The notes: generated from the letters alone by a model not told the origin. Positions 36,728-46,969 are shown, counted from the stretch's first letter. The stretch: DNA of 64,000 nt from an uncultured Lachnospiraceae bacterium (GCA_947652735.1 CANTEG010000001.1:62001-126000), one strand, 5' to 3'. Numbers and translations are program-made.

Positions 36728-38074
36728 TCAGACAATCTGACACTGCTTGTCATTTTTTTCACAAACGCCTGATACAAGCTTGGCATAATAAAAGCCGTCG
36801 CATTTATCGATGCCCTGCAAAAACTGCCGTTCCTCTGCAAGGTGAAATTCCTTGTGACTTTTCAAAAACCATTTTACGTTATCCGAATTTTCTTTCGGAT
36901 TTATGGTACAAGTGCTGTAGAGAAGAACCCCGCCTGCCCTTACATACCTGCATACCGTATCAAGCATTGTTCTTTGCAGTTTGATAAGCTCCTCAATCTG
37001 TCCTGCATTTATTCTATATTTAATATCATTTTTTCTTCCCATAATTCCAAGGCCTGAGCATGGCAAATCTGCAATTACCACATCCGCCTTATTGATAAGT
37101 GTCTCATCAGTAACACACGCATCCCATTTACTGATAATGACGTTTCCAATTCCAAGCCGCCTGACATTTTCATCAATAAGCTCGATTTTCTCATCCGATA
37201 TGTCCCTTGCATATACGGTTCCTTTTCCCATAAGAAATTCCGCTGCACAGGTAGACTTTCCGCCCGGTGCCGCACAAACATCAACAACGATATCTCCCGG
37301 CCTTATTCCCGCCGCTCTTACCGAGCACATGGAGCTTTCGTCCTGAACCGTAAAATAGCCTTCTCTATATCCTGGTGTTTTTCTTATAAAGTCATACCCC
37401 GAAATCAGAAGTGCCTTATCGTCATAATATCCATCGCAAACCGAAAGCTTCTCCGATGCAGCATCCCCTGTATTGTCATAAATATAAGCCTTTAAATCGT
37501 CCTTTTTAATCTTAAGTTCATTTACCCTGATGGAAGTTTTTCGTTCCTGAAAGGAAGCCTCTATGATTTTCTTTCCCTCATTTGGATAATCCTGTAACAC
37601 CTTTTCACAAAGCCACACAGGCATGGAATAATTGACTGACAAATAGTTTACGGTATCGGCCTCATCGGGCATTTTTATGCTGTCCTTATTTCTTGCAATC
37701 GTTCTAAGCACACCATTTACAAACCCTGACAAACCTGCAAAGTTGTGTTTTTTTGCAAGCTTAACTGACTCGTTGCAAACTGCACTGTCGGGAACGCTGT
37801 CCATGTAAAGTATCTGATATGTCCCCATGCGGAGCAATGAACGTATCAGGGGCTTACACTTCTTTACAGGTGTTTTGGAAAACCCATTAATAATATAATC
37901 CAGCTTTATTTGGGACTCAGTCACACCCTCTGCAAGCCTTGTAATAAACGCCCTGTCCTGCTTATTTTCAAACTGATTTTGTCTTAATGCCTTTGTAATG
38001 GCAATGTTGGAAAATGTATTGTTGTTTTCTATATCAATCAGTATCGCAAGTACGATGTCTCTCGAATCTATCAT
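36728..38074 (-). CDS. rsmB: 16S rRNA (cytosine-967-C5)-methyltransferase
   Basis: 448 residues. N-terminal NusB-like domain (1-140), then the RsmB/NOL1 methyltransferase with VVDVCAAPGGKSTCAAEFL, DLPCSGLGIMGRKNDIKY and LLYSTCTINPKENSDN, which holds the two catalytic cysteines. It follows fmt with a 4-base overlap, which suggests coupling. Confidence 0.96.
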   Translation of the reverse strand: MIDSRDIVLAILIDIENNNTFSNIAITKALRQNQFENKQDRAFITRLAEGVTESQIKLDYIINGFSKTPVKKCKPLIRSLLRMGTYQILYMDSVPDSAVCNESVKLAKKHNFAGLSGFVNGVLRTIARNKDSIKMPDEADTVNYLSVNYSMPVWLCEKVLQDYPNEGKKIIEASFQERKTSIRVNELKIKKDDLKAYIYDNTGDAASEKLSVCDGYYDDKALLISGYDFIRKTPGYREGYFTVQDESSMCSVRAAGIRPGDIVVDVCAAPGGKSTCAAEFLMGKGTVYARDISDEKIELIDENVRRLGIGNVIISKWDACVTDETLINKADVVIADLPCSGLGIMGRKNDIKYRINAGQIEELIKLQRTMLDTVCRYVRAGGVLLYSTCTINPKENSDNVKWFLKSHKEFHLAEERQFLQGIDKCDGFYYAKLVSGVCEKNDKQCQIV

Positions 38075-39021
38075 AAATTACTCCCACATGAACGTGCCAT
38101 AGTTCCCTGTTCCAGCTTGTTTCCGTTTAAGTAAGCCGCCACGTCCATTTCCTTTTTGCCCTCAGGCTGGAGCCTTTTGATTGCAAGTGCGTCACTGCCG
38201 CAGACTATTTTAAAGCTTTTCTTTGTCACATCAATAATTTCGCCCACTTTAAAGCCTGACACATCCTGCTTTACAACCTGTGCCTCAAACAGCTTTACGG
38301 TTTTGTCCATAATTTTGGTATATGCACACGGCCACGGAAAAAGACCTCTGATTAATCTTTCTATTTCTTCCGCAGACTTTGTAAAATCTATATTGCCAAG
38401 TTCTTTATTTAACATGGAAGCATAACAGCTTTCATCATCATTTTGCTTTGTTCTTGTTGCCGTTCCCTCATAGAGTGCAGTAAGGGTTGAAAGTATCAGC
38501 TTTGCACCTGCGGCTGCCAGCTTGTCATGGAGCGTTTTTCCCGTGTCACAAGGCTCTATTTCCACCTCTGCCTTTTCTATCATGTCTCCTGTATCAAGCC
38601 CCTTTTCCATATACATGGTAGTAACACCTGTCACCTTTTCACCGTTTATGATTGCCCATTCTATCGGTGCCGCTCCCCTGTACTTCGGAAGCAGGGATGC
38701 ATGTATATTGATGCATCCATAGGCAGGTATGTTTAATATACTTTCAGGCAGGATTTGTCCGTAGGCAGCAACAACGATTACCTCAGGTGCCAGCTCCTTA
38801 AGTATCGTTACCATCGCTTCATCCTTTACTTTTTCAGGCTGATACACAGGGATGTTGTTCTCCCCTGCAACTGCCTTTACAGGTGTTGGCACAAGTGCCT
38901 TGCTCCTCCCCTTTGCCTTGTCGGGCTGTGTAACCACTGCGACAACATCATGCCCGTTTTCTATGATTGCTTTAAGAGCACTGACCGCAAATTCGGGTGT
39001 TCCCATATATACTACTTTCAT
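38071..39021 (-). CDS. fmt: Methionyl-tRNA formyltransferase
   Basis: 316 residues: KVVYMGTPEFAVSALKAI, INIHASLLPKYRGAAPIEWA (catalytic His/Asn motif), VTTMYMEKGLDTGDMI and a C-terminal OB-like domain. It formylates initiator methionyl-tRNA. It pairs with def upstream, separated by 13 bases, and overlaps rsmB. Confidence 0.97.
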   Translation of the reverse strand: MKVVYMGTPEFAVSALKAIIENGHDVVAVVTQPDKAKGRSKALVPTPVKAVAGENNIPVYQPEKVKDEAMVTILKELAPEVIVVAAYGQILPESILNIPAYGCINIHASLLPKYRGAAPIEWAIINGEKVTGVTTMYMEKGLDTGDMIEKAEVEIEPCDTGKTLHDKLAAAGAKLILSTLTALYEGTATRTKQNDDESCYASMLNKELGNIDFTKSAEEIERLIRGLFPWPCAYTKIMDKTVKLFEAQVVKQDVSGFKVGEIIDVTKKSFKIVCGSDALAIKRLQPEGKKEMDVAAYLNGNKLEQGTMARSCGSNL

Positions 39022-39034
39022 GTATAATCACCTC

Positions 39035-39511
39035 TTAATTATTATTGTCCGCGTCAACACTGTGCAGACCATCCAAAGCCTTATCCTTGTACAGTATGCC
39101 GTCAAGATGGTCAAGTTCATGACAGATTGCTCTTGCAAGCAGTCCCTCTCCCTCAACAACAATCTTGTTCATGTTAATATCAAGTGCCTCACATATAACA
39201 TGATTTGGTCTTTTTACAGTTCCCACAAGCCCTGGAAGTGACAGACATCCCTCGCTTCCCTCCTGTTCTCCCTCAGCAAGAACTATCTTGGGATTTATCA
39301 GGCAATATGCATTTCCATCCTCAACATCAATAACCACAATTCTTTTCAGGATTCCTACCTGTGATGCAGCAAGACCTACACCGTTTGTCTCGTACATTGT
39401 ATCAAACATATCTTCTATCAGAGTCTCAAGCCTCGGTGTCATCTTGTCAACAGGCTTGCATACTTTTCTTAATATGTCGTCTCCGTCCACTCTTACTTTT
39501 CTAAGTGCCAT
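39035..39511 (-). CDS. def: Peptide deformylase
   Basis: 158 residues from the ATG at 39511, which has a perfect AAGGAGG site; an earlier in-frame ATG at 39595 has none. Motif I reads GVGLAASQVG (a Ser replaces the common Pro), motif II EGCLSLPG (Cys metal ligand), motif III HELDHLDG (HExxH). It removes the formyl group from nascent proteins. The gene lies between priA and fmt. Confidence 0.95.
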   Translation of the reverse strand: MALRKVRVDGDDILRKVCKPVDKMTPRLETLIEDMFDTMYETNGVGLAASQVGILKRIVVIDVEDGNAYCLINPKIVLAEGEQEGSEGCLSLPGLVGTVKRPNHVICEALDINMNKIVVEGEGLLARAICHELDHLDGILYKDKALDGLHSVDADNNN

Positions 39512-39603
39512 TTTAAAATCCTCCTTTTCCTTAAACATCAATCCATTATTTTTAAGCTCTATAAAATAGACTGACACAATTTTTATATTTATCAAACTAT
39601 TCT

Positions 39604-41640
39604 TTAATACATATTCATCGGGTTAACATCAACCATTATGCTCACTGCATCTGACTCATATCCCTCTGCAATTTCACGCACCTGAAATAATTCCTCAGGA
39701 TTATTTGACTTTACATAGATTACTTTTCTGAACATGGAATTAATTTTTCCTATGGTGGCATCTGACGGTCCTATAATCCTTGTAGCTTTCATATGTCCCG
39801 TTTCTTTTTTGAGCAATGCTCCAAGTGCATCTGCCTCATTGTTTGTCCGGTCATAATCCTCACCAACCATCAAAATTACCATCATATTACATATCGGGGG
39901 GTACGAAAGCATTCTCCTATATGCCATCTCCAAATCAAAAAATGATTCGTAGTCCTGCTTTGCTGCCGCGGCAATTGCGTAGTGGTCAGGCTGATAGGTC
40001 TGTATAATCACCTGTCCTGCCTCGCTGCCCCGCCCCGCACGCCCTGCTGCCTGCGTGAGCAAATCAAAGGTTCTCTCTCCTGCTCTGTAATCATTTGCAA
40101 ATAATGACATATCTGCAATTATAATTCCCACAAGGGTAACATTTCCAAAATCGTGTCCCTTTACTATCATCTGGGTTCCGATTAGTATATCTGCTTCTTT
40201 GTTGTTAAATGTCCGAAGTATATTTTTTTGTGATGTTTTTTTCTTTGTTGTATCCTTATCCATTCTTAAGGTTTTGGCATTGGGAAATATACGTTTTATC
40301 TCTGCCTCAACCTTTTCCGTTCCTGTTCCAAACCCGCCTATCAGCTTTGAATCACATGCAGGGCACCTGTCAGGCTTTTTCGTAACGTATCCACAGTAAT
40401 GGCAAACCATCATTCCTGAAGAATTTTTGTCATATGTACCTCCATTTTTATGGTACGAAAGCGAAACATCACATTTCGGGCATTTTATTGCCTCGCCGCA
40501 TTCCCTACAGGATATAAAGCTATTGTATCCTCTCCTGTTTATAAAAAGCATTATCTGCTCTTTCTTTTTTAGCCTTTCATCAATCGCTTTTTTAAGCTCA
40601 TCACTTAGTATACTCCTGTTTCCCATCCTAAGTTCATGCCGTAAATCCACAACACTTACGCTTGCAAGCTGTTTTTCGTCAGGTCGTTTGTCAAGCTTCC
40701 AAAGCTTGTACATTCCAAGCTTGGCTGACATGTAGCTCTCCACTGACGGGGTCGCAGAACCGAGTATCACGGATGCTCCCTCAATTTCAGCCCTCTTTAT
40801 CGCCACATCCCTTGTATGATATTTGGGTGTCATGTCACTTTTATATGCACTGTCGTGTTCCTCATCAATTACGATAAGTCCAAGGTCTGCACAAGGAGAA
40901 AAAAGTGCTGACCGCGGACCTATTACCACATCAACCTCATGTGCCTGTGCCCGCATAAATTCCCTGTATTTTTCACCTTTACTCTGCTTTGAATTTATCA
41001 CCGCCACACGGTCTTTAAAATGCTGCTTAAACCTGGCTACATTTTGATAGGTAAGTGCAATTTCAGGCACTAAAACCACTGCCTGCTTTCCTTTACTGAC
41101 AGCCTTTTTTATGCACTCAATATAAACCTCAGTTTTGCCGCTTCCCGTAACGCCATGTAAAAGATAGGTTTCTTTTATTCCCCTGTCAATATCATTTGAA
41201 AAATCATCCACTAAACTTTGCTGGGACGAATTCAGCTTTGTCACCACTGGCGTAAGAATTTTATATTCCTCACCAGAAATTCTCGGAGCATGTTTTCTCA
41301 CCTGTTCTTTTACAGGCATCACCGTCATAAGGCAGTTTATCATTGTGGAACCATATTTTTCCCTCATCCATGCGGCAAGCTTTATAAGCTTACCTTCTAT
41401 AGGAAGGCTTCCATCTGCTATCCCCTGTATCATCTTCATCCGTTCCACGTCAAATTCCGGTTTTTCGGATATGCCGATTACATACCCCTTTCTTACTTTG
41501 TTGCCCTTACCAAAGGGTACCATAACTAAAACCCCAACGGATATATCAGGTTCAAGCTCCTTGGGAATCATGTATTGAAATGCCTTATCAATTGCCTCAT
41601 GCGAAATATCTATTATTATATCCGCATATTTTTGTGACAT
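39604..41640 (-). CDS. priA: Primosomal protein N' (replication restart helicase)
   Basis: 678 residues, shorter than the usual 720-800. A 3'-end-binding N-terminal domain with ADIIIDISHEAIDKAFQY, the helicase core with LLHGVTGSGKTEVYIECI (Walker A), DEEHDSAYK (DEAH-like) and GSATPSVESY, the zinc-binding region with CRECGEAIKCPKCDVSLSYH and CHYCGYVTKKPDRCPACDSK, and TQAAGRAGRG motif VI. It restarts stalled forks. The start overlaps the murE stop by 44 bases, and GGAGGAAGA is upstream. The deletion is in the N-terminal region and probably within family variation. Confidence 0.94.
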   Translation of the reverse strand: MSQKYADIIIDISHEAIDKAFQYMIPKELEPDISVGVLVMVPFGKGNKVRKGYVIGISEKPEFDVERMKMIQGIADGSLPIEGKLIKLAAWMREKYGSTMINCLMTVMPVKEQVRKHAPRISGEEYKILTPVVTKLNSSQQSLVDDFSNDIDRGIKETYLLHGVTGSGKTEVYIECIKKAVSKGKQAVVLVPEIALTYQNVARFKQHFKDRVAVINSKQSKGEKYREFMRAQAHEVDVVIGPRSALFSPCADLGLIVIDEEHDSAYKSDMTPKYHTRDVAIKRAEIEGASVILGSATPSVESYMSAKLGMYKLWKLDKRPDEKQLASVSVVDLRHELRMGNRSILSDELKKAIDERLKKKEQIMLFINRRGYNSFISCRECGEAIKCPKCDVSLSYHKNGGTYDKNSSGMMVCHYCGYVTKKPDRCPACDSKLIGGFGTGTEKVEAEIKRIFPNAKTLRMDKDTTKKKTSQKNILRTFNNKEADILIGTQMIVKGHDFGNVTLVGIIIADMSLFANDYRAGERTFDLLTQAAGRAGRGSEAGQVIIQTYQPDHYAIAAAAKQDYESFFDLEMAYRRMLSYPPICNMMVILMVGEDYDRTNNEADALGALLKKETGHMKATRIIGPSDATIGKINSMFRKVIYVKSNNPEELFQVREIAEGYESDAVSIMVDVNPMNMY

Positions 41641-43096
41641 CTTCTTCCTCCAAAATTTCTCTGATTAAATCTCTCTCGTCCATATGGTGTTTCACACCCT
41701 TTATCTCCTGATAATCCTCATGTCCTTTTCCTGCAAACACAATAACATCACCCTGCCTTGCATTCATTATGGCATATCTCATAGCTTCTTTTCTGTCAGG
41801 TATCTCTATGTATGTTCCATCTGTTTTCCCAATACCGGTTTTGATATCTTTTATGATATCCAAAGGATCCTCAAATCTCGGATTATCGCTTGTAATAATT
41901 GTGAAGTCTGACATGTTACCCGAAACCTCACCCATCTCAAATCTTCTGTCTCTTGCCCTGTCACCCCCGCATCCAAACAATGATACAATACGCTCAGGCT
42001 TATAGCATTTAAGTGCACAAAGAAGGCTTTCGAGAGCCATTGCATTATGGGCATAATCAATCATTATGGTAAATGCATCCGATATTGGAATCATTTCCAC
42101 TCTGCCCCTGACTTTTATTTTCTTTAAAATATCCCTTATGTTGTCAAACTGTACATCAAGCAAGTCTGCTATAGCAACAGCAGCAAGTGAATTATGTACG
42201 GAAAATTCTCCCGGAAGGTCAACATCTATATGACCCTCAAGTCTTCCACTCAAATCATAGCTGATGCCCAGCACACCATCCTCACTGTAAAGCTCAAATG
42301 CGTTTGCCTTATAGTCAGCTTCATGGTCCATTCCATATGTAACAATTTCGCAGTCCGACTCGTCTATCATATAGCCCGCATGACCGTCATCCACATTAAA
42401 TATACCGACACGGCACATGGTAAACAGCTTTGACTTCCACATCATATACTCCTCAAAGCTGCTGTGCTCGTTTGGTCCGATATGGTCCTTTGAAAGATTG
42501 GTATAGATTGCATAGTCAAAATCTACACCTGCAACCCTGTCTAACATAAGTCCCTGGGAGGATACCTCCATAACCACGCAGGACAGTCCGTTATCCACCA
42601 TATCCTTAAGTTTTTTATGTAATTCCAACGATTCAGGCGTTGTATTTTTTGCATGAATATGGTCTTTTCCGTCAATGATTTCTATAGTTCCAATCAGTCC
42701 TGTTTTCTTTCCTGCCGCCTCAAGCATCTCCCTTATCATATATGTTGTGGTTGTCTTCCCCTTTGTTCCCGTGATACCAATTACGGTAAGCTGTTTGGAC
42801 GGCTCACCATAAAATCTTGAGCTTATCATACCCATAGCTTTTCTGGAACTTTCAACTTTGACAACGGTAACATTTCCCTTGATGTCAACTTCCTTTTCAA
42901 CAATCAGCACCGATGCACCCTTTTCCATTACATCTGCTGCATATTTGTGTCCGTCTGATACCGCACCTGCTATGCAAAAAAATAAATCTCCTCCGCATAC
43001 CAGTCTTGAATCATTTTTTATATCCAAAACCTCTGTGTCAGGACTTCCACATAAAATTTCATATTCAAAACCATGTAACAGTTCTGATAATTTCAT
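41597..43096 (-). CDS. murE: UDP-N-acetylmuramoyl-L-alanyl-D-glutamate--2,6-diaminopimelate ligase
   Basis: 499 residues. The P-loop VIGITGTKGKTTTTYMI is at about 105-121, followed by TNLSKDHIGPNEHSSFEEY and the C-terminal domain with SDNPRFEDPLDI. That DNPR motif marks the meso-diaminopimelate-adding form rather than the lysine form, implying DAP-type peptidoglycan. It has GGAGG just before the ATG and no strong promoter in the 130-base gap to rpoZ. The short tail after MDERDLIREIL is unremarkable. Confidence 0.93.
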   Translation of the reverse strand: MKLSELLHGFEYEILCGSPDTEVLDIKNDSRLVCGGDLFFCIAGAVSDGHKYAADVMEKGASVLIVEKEVDIKGNVTVVKVESSRKAMGMISSRFYGEPSKQLTVIGITGTKGKTTTTYMIREMLEAAGKKTGLIGTIEIIDGKDHIHAKNTTPESLELHKKLKDMVDNGLSCVVMEVSSQGLMLDRVAGVDFDYAIYTNLSKDHIGPNEHSSFEEYMMWKSKLFTMCRVGIFNVDDGHAGYMIDESDCEIVTYGMDHEADYKANAFELYSEDGVLGISYDLSGRLEGHIDVDLPGEFSVHNSLAAVAIADLLDVQFDNIRDILKKIKVRGRVEMIPISDAFTIMIDYAHNAMALESLLCALKCYKPERIVSLFGCGGDRARDRRFEMGEVSGNMSDFTIITSDNPRFEDPLDIIKDIKTGIGKTDGTYIEIPDRKEAMRYAIMNARQGDVIVFAGKGHEDYQEIKGVKHHMDERDLIREILEEEDVTKICGYNNRYFA

Positions 43097-43138
43097 ATAT
43101 AACCTCCAATTCAGACACTACATTTACCAAAAGAACAA

Positions 43139-43192
43139 CAGGCTGTCGGCACCGGATATGTCTTGTTATTCTTTCACCTGGTGGACAGCCTG
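43139..43192 (-). terminator. Probable terminator or attenuator between rpoZ and murE
   Basis: A 9-bp stem CAGGCTGTC (43139-43147, with 43184-43192) plus imperfect inner pairs CACC/GGTG encloses a large loop, followed on the minus strand by TTGTTCTTTT. The tail is only partly T-rich, so read-through is possible. Confidence 0.45.
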
Positions 43193-43230
43193 ATATAAAT
43201 CCTTATTCTACGGAATATTGGCAGTGAAAA

Positions 43231-43464
43231 CTAGTCCTCATCTCCAACAATCTTAACCATTCCGCTGTAAAGTTCTTCAACCGCTATAGATAACGGCTTC
43301 TTTTCGTCTCCTGCAACTAAAGGCTCACTGCCTGCAATAATCTGTCTGGCCCTCTTTGATGTAGCCATAACAATTGAATATCTACTCTGTACAACCGGCT
43401 GTTCTCCCGGCTCCACCTCACTGTTAACTACTTCCATTAAGTCTGTGTATGACGGATGTAACAT
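43231..43464 (-). CDS. rpoZ: RNA polymerase omega subunit
   Basis: 77 residues with LHPSYTDLMEVVNSE, VVQSRYSIVMATSKRARQII and PLSIAVEELYSGMVKIV, typical of the short omega of clostridia. It stabilises the RNA polymerase core. It is 17 bases after gmk, with a terminator-like hairpin downstream. Confidence 0.93.
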   Translation of the reverse strand: MLHPSYTDLMEVVNSEVEPGEQPVVQSRYSIVMATSKRARQIIAGSEPLVAGDEKKPLSIAVEELYSGMVKIVGDED

Positions 43465-43481
43465 TTATTTATCTCCCTTCC

Positions 43482-44096
43482 TTAAAGAGCCTTAAGCTCT
43501 TGTTTAATATCTTCCATCAGTCCTAAGTTATTTTCCCTTAGGCATTTATTACTTACAATGATAGAATTTACAGTATCAACGCAATCTGAAATATTATCGT
43601 TAATTACTATGTAATCATATTCCTTCATATCGTCAGCTTCCTCAGCCGCCCTTTTCAGCCTCTTTGCAATCGTCTCGTCACTCTCTGTTCCCCTGCCTGC
43701 AAGTCTTTCTTTCAGACTTTGTGCATTTGGTGCAGTTACAAAGATAAGAAGTGCATCCGGATACTGCTGCTTGACATTCATGGCCCCCTGAACCTCTATC
43801 TCAAGGATAACATCATTCCCGTCAGCCATTTCATTCTCGACAAATTTCCTAGGTGTACCGTAATAATTATCCACATACTGCGCCCACTCTATAAAACCAT
43901 TGTAATCGATAAGGTTTTGGAATTCCGCCTCGGTTTTGAAGTAATACTCCCTGCCGTTAACCTCACCTTCTCTCGGCTGTCTGGTTGTGGCGGATATGGA
44001 TAAACTGTATCCGTACTTTTCCACAAGCTCTTTCACAACAGTTCCCTTGCCTGCTCCGGAAAATCCCGAAATAACAATTAAGAAGCCTTTCTTCAT
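43482..44096 (-). CDS. gmk: Guanylate kinase
   Basis: 204 residues: LIVISGFSGAGKGTVVKEL (P-loop), SISATTRQPREGEVNG (GMP-binding), YYFKTEAEFQ and VILEIEVQGAMNVKQQYPDA. It converts GMP to GDP. It lies between yicC and rpoZ without the remA gene seen in Bacillus. Confidence 0.97.
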   Translation of the reverse strand: MKKGFLIVISGFSGAGKGTVVKELVEKYGYSLSISATTRQPREGEVNGREYYFKTEAEFQNLIDYNGFIEWAQYVDNYYGTPRKFVENEMADGNDVILEIEVQGAMNVKQQYPDALLIFVTAPNAQSLKERLAGRGTESDETIAKRLKRAAEEADDMKEYDYIVINDNISDCVDTVNSIIVSNKCLRENNLGLMEDIKQELKAL

Positions 44097-44106
44097 ATTA
44101 CACCAC

Positions 44107-44991
44107 CTACTCTATATTTTGTATTTGTTCTCTTACTTTTTCAATGTTTGTCTTAAGGTCTATTCCAATATCAGAAATCTTGAGGGAATTTGATTTGCTT
44201 AAAATTGTATTTGCTTCCCTGTTCATTTCCTGTGCTATGAAATCCAGCTTTCTTCCTACGGCTCCGCCCGCTATCAGGATATCCTTAGCAGTACTGATAT
44301 GGCTTTTCAGCCTTACTATTTCCTCATCCACACATATTTTGTCTGCATAAATGGTAACCTCAGTTGCGATTCTTTGCTCATCTATCTGTGTGTTTGCCGA
44401 AAGCTCATCTATCTTCTCGATAAGCTTAGCCTTGTACTCGGAAATAAGCTCAGGCGACTTTTCTTCAATGGCAGTTACCATTTCTAACATTTCATCCAGC
44501 TTGCAAACAAGGTCTTTTTTTAAGTTTTCACCCTCGGATATTCTTGCATCCACAAACATATCGGTTGCTTCCGTAAGTACATCCTTAAGATATTCCCATA
44601 CCCGTTCCTGGTCTGCCGGTTCTTCCTCAAGTGCAAATACCTCAGGAAATCTCCCGATAACAGATACACTCATATCTGATTTTATTCCAAAATCCTCGGA
44701 CATCTGTCTTAAGTAGCTTATATATTTTTCTGCAACATCCCTGTTATATTTTACATTAACATTTGATTTCGTGTAATCCTCATATGTTATGTAAACGTCT
44801 ACCTTTCCTCTTTGGATATAATCCTTGAGAAAGCCTCTTACGGAATTTTCAAAATAATTTAATTTTCTCGGCAGTTTGATATTCATATCACAATATCTGT
44901 GATTCACTGCCTTTATCTCTACAACTATTTTTCTGTCTTCGTTAAGAACTTCGCTTCTTCCGAAGCCTGTCATACTTTTTATCAATTTCAT
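44107..44991 (-). CDS. YicC/YloC family endoribonuclease
   Basis: About 294 residues. KSMTGFGRSEV is the conserved family start; the C-terminal DUF1732-like part contains REANTILSKSNSLKISDIG with the acidic residues of the proposed active site. E. coli YicC and Bacillus YloC are reported endoribonucleases. GTG (44994), ATG (44991) and TTG (44985) are close together. The family alignment favours the TTG with AGGTGA just ahead, so the true N-terminus may be a few residues shorter. First gene of the yicC-gmk-rpoZ operon. Confidence 0.88.
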   Translation of the reverse strand: MKLIKSMTGFGRSEVLNEDRKIVVEIKAVNHRYCDMNIKLPRKLNYFENSVRGFLKDYIQRGKVDVYITYEDYTKSNVNVKYNRDVAEKYISYLRQMSEDFGIKSDMSVSVIGRFPEVFALEEEPADQERVWEYLKDVLTEATDMFVDARISEGENLKKDLVCKLDEMLEMVTAIEEKSPELISEYKAKLIEKIDELSANTQIDEQRIATEVTIYADKICVDEEIVRLKSHISTAKDILIAGGAVGRKLDFIAQEMNREANTILSKSNSLKISDIGIDLKTNIEKVREQIQNIE

Positions 44992-45033
44992 CACCTGTCA
45001 AATAAAAATGTATTAATTAACGCATACTTTGAA

Positions 45034-45062
45034 ATTATAATACATCGTTTCATTAAATGCAA
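45034..45062 (-). promoter_or_regulatory. Promoter of yicC-gmk-rpoZ
   Basis: Minus-strand TTGCAT (45057-45062), 17 bases, TATAAT (45034-45039, perfect consensus). It lies about 45 bases upstream of the yicC start, in the 110-base gap after rqcH. Confidence 0.75.
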
Positions 45063-45108
45063 GATGTTTTGGGAGTTTATGGCAGCTTGTGATTTGCATT
45101 TACCATAA

Positions 45109-46899
45109 TCAACCCACTTCCTGTATGCCATGTATATCCGGTTCTATGGTCATGGAATAATTTGTGTGGTATATTACAAAACCAGGCATTGATTTTGGCG
45201 GTTTTTTCAGATTTTTCTTCTCGGTGTAGTCTATCTCTACCTTTGGTGCTTTATTTCCGCTAGAATAATACGCCGCAAGCCTTGCCGCCTCCTCGTAGGT
45301 TCTGTCGGGAAGCTCCTTTGCACCGTTAAGCTTTACGATAACATGGGAGCCTGGCATATTTTTTGCATGGAACCACATATCGTTTCCCGTTGCAAACTTA
45401 AAGGTAAGTTCCTCATTCTGCAAATTATTTTTCCCCACATACATGTGAAATCCGTCGGAGGAAATATAGTGCAGTGGTTTGCTTTTCGTTTCCCTTACAC
45501 CCTTACCCTTTTGCACTTTTCCTTTCATATATCCGTTTTCAACAAGCTCTTTTTTTATTTCTTTAATGTCTGCCTCAGATGTGGCGATTTCAAGAAAGCT
45601 TTCCACGGACATAAGATATTGAAGTTCGTCTTTCGATGTCTTTATAAGCTCTGTAAGCGCCTCATATGTACGTTTCAGCTTATTATACTTTGCAAAATAT
45701 TTTTTTCCGCATTCCATTGCGGTTAGCTCAGGGTCAAGGGGAATGGTTATCTCCTCCCCCGTATAATAATTTTCACATACAAGTTTTGTATCGCCCTGCT
45801 TTGCACCATATCCATATGCAGTTATCAGTTCTCCGTAAACCTTATACTTATCTCTTTTTTCCGTATCTTTAAGCTGGGCTAATTGAAGGTCATATTTTTT
45901 TGCAGTTCGCTCAATTGCATTTGAGACAATTTTTCTCAAGTCTATTGACCGCTGTTTCATCCTCGTTGCAACGCTTTTCTTGCTGTAATATTCCTCAATG
46001 GCAGTTGAAACCCGCTCAAAGGTCTTTATACCGTTTACATCTGCCGCAGGCATTTCCTTATCTGAAACATCTCCGTACATTGTAAGTTTTACGACAGAAA
46101 ATTCCCTTGGCATATATCCCTCATATGCGATACATGGATAATATGATTCTCTCTCAAGGTCAGCTTTCAGCGCCTCGTAGCTCTTATATAATGTTTCCCC
46201 GTCAGAAAGTGAAAGTGCTGCCGTGGCACTGCTGCCGTCAATTCCTGCACGGTAACATATTTCATTTGCAAGTACGGGAGAGATTCCCGTAACGGATGTG
46301 TAAATTGCTTTCGCAACACTGCATGGTTCCTTGAGTATATGATTCATAAAGAAATTTACATCCACGTCAAGGGGATTTTTCTTATTCTGCGACGGCGGAT
46401 ACTCATACATTCTTCCCGGCAGCACCTCCCTCACAGAACTGATTTGATGGGAAATATGCTTTATACTGTCAATAATCGTTCCCTCAGCATCTGCAAATAT
46501 AATGTTGCTGTGCTTTCCCATAATCTCAACTATGAGCTTTTTTGAACATAAATCACCAAGCTCATCCAGATGTTCCACCGTTATTTCAACGATACGTTCC
46601 CTCATGGGCTGTTCAATTTTCAATATTCTTCCGTTACCTATATGCTTTCTCAAAAGCATACAGAAATTAGGTGCAGCGGCTGGATTTTCTTTGGCACTCT
46701 TTGTCAGATATATAAGTGGGAGACTTGCATCTGCCGACAGCACCAATCTCTCCGTTATATTTTCGTTTTCAATTTTGTTTTTGACTACTATACATATCTC
46801 ATCAACCTCAGGCTGATAAATTTTATATATTTTCCCGCCAAGAATTCTGCTGTTCATTTCATGCACAATTCCTGATATAACAACTCCGTCTAAAGCCAT
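45109..46899 (-). CDS. rqcH: NFACT-family ribosome quality control protein RqcH (Rqc2 homologue)
   Basis: 596 residues. N-terminal NFACT-N with ALDGVVISGIVHEMNSRILG and a central coiled-coil (about 270-440). The C-terminal NFACT-R domain has MYVGKNNLQNEELTFKFATG followed by NDMWFHAKNMPGSHVIVKL. RqcH adds C-terminal alanine tails to stalled nascent chains on the 50S subunit. Older annotations call it fibronectin-binding FbpA. Standard length and motifs. Separated from glgA by a terminator. Confidence 0.94.
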   Translation of the reverse strand: MALDGVVISGIVHEMNSRILGGKIYKIYQPEVDEICIVVKNKIENENITERLVLSADASLPLIYLTKSAKENPAAAPNFCMLLRKHIGNGRILKIEQPMRERIVEITVEHLDELGDLCSKKLIVEIMGKHSNIIFADAEGTIIDSIKHISHQISSVREVLPGRMYEYPPSQNKKNPLDVDVNFFMNHILKEPCSVAKAIYTSVTGISPVLANEICYRAGIDGSSATAALSLSDGETLYKSYEALKADLERESYYPCIAYEGYMPREFSVVKLTMYGDVSDKEMPAADVNGIKTFERVSTAIEEYYSKKSVATRMKQRSIDLRKIVSNAIERTAKKYDLQLAQLKDTEKRDKYKVYGELITAYGYGAKQGDTKLVCENYYTGEEITIPLDPELTAMECGKKYFAKYNKLKRTYEALTELIKTSKDELQYLMSVESFLEIATSEADIKEIKKELVENGYMKGKVQKGKGVRETKSKPLHYISSDGFHMYVGKNNLQNEELTFKFATGNDMWFHAKNMPGSHVIVKLNGAKELPDRTYEEAARLAAYYSSGNKAPKVEIDYTEKKNLKKPPKSMPGFVIYHTNYSMTIEPDIHGIQEVG

Positions 46900-46924
46900 T
46901 TTATTTCTCCGTTCCCATAACTGT

Positions 46925-46969
46925 AAAAAGGGACTGCCCAGTCATCTCACTCAGTGCGGCAGCCCCTTT
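46925..46969 (-). terminator. Intrinsic terminator of glgA
   Basis: A 12-bp stem with one G-T pair (46927-46938 with 46958-46969) and a T5 run on the minus strand. It lies about 10 bases after the glgA stop and upstream of rqcH. Confidence 0.82.
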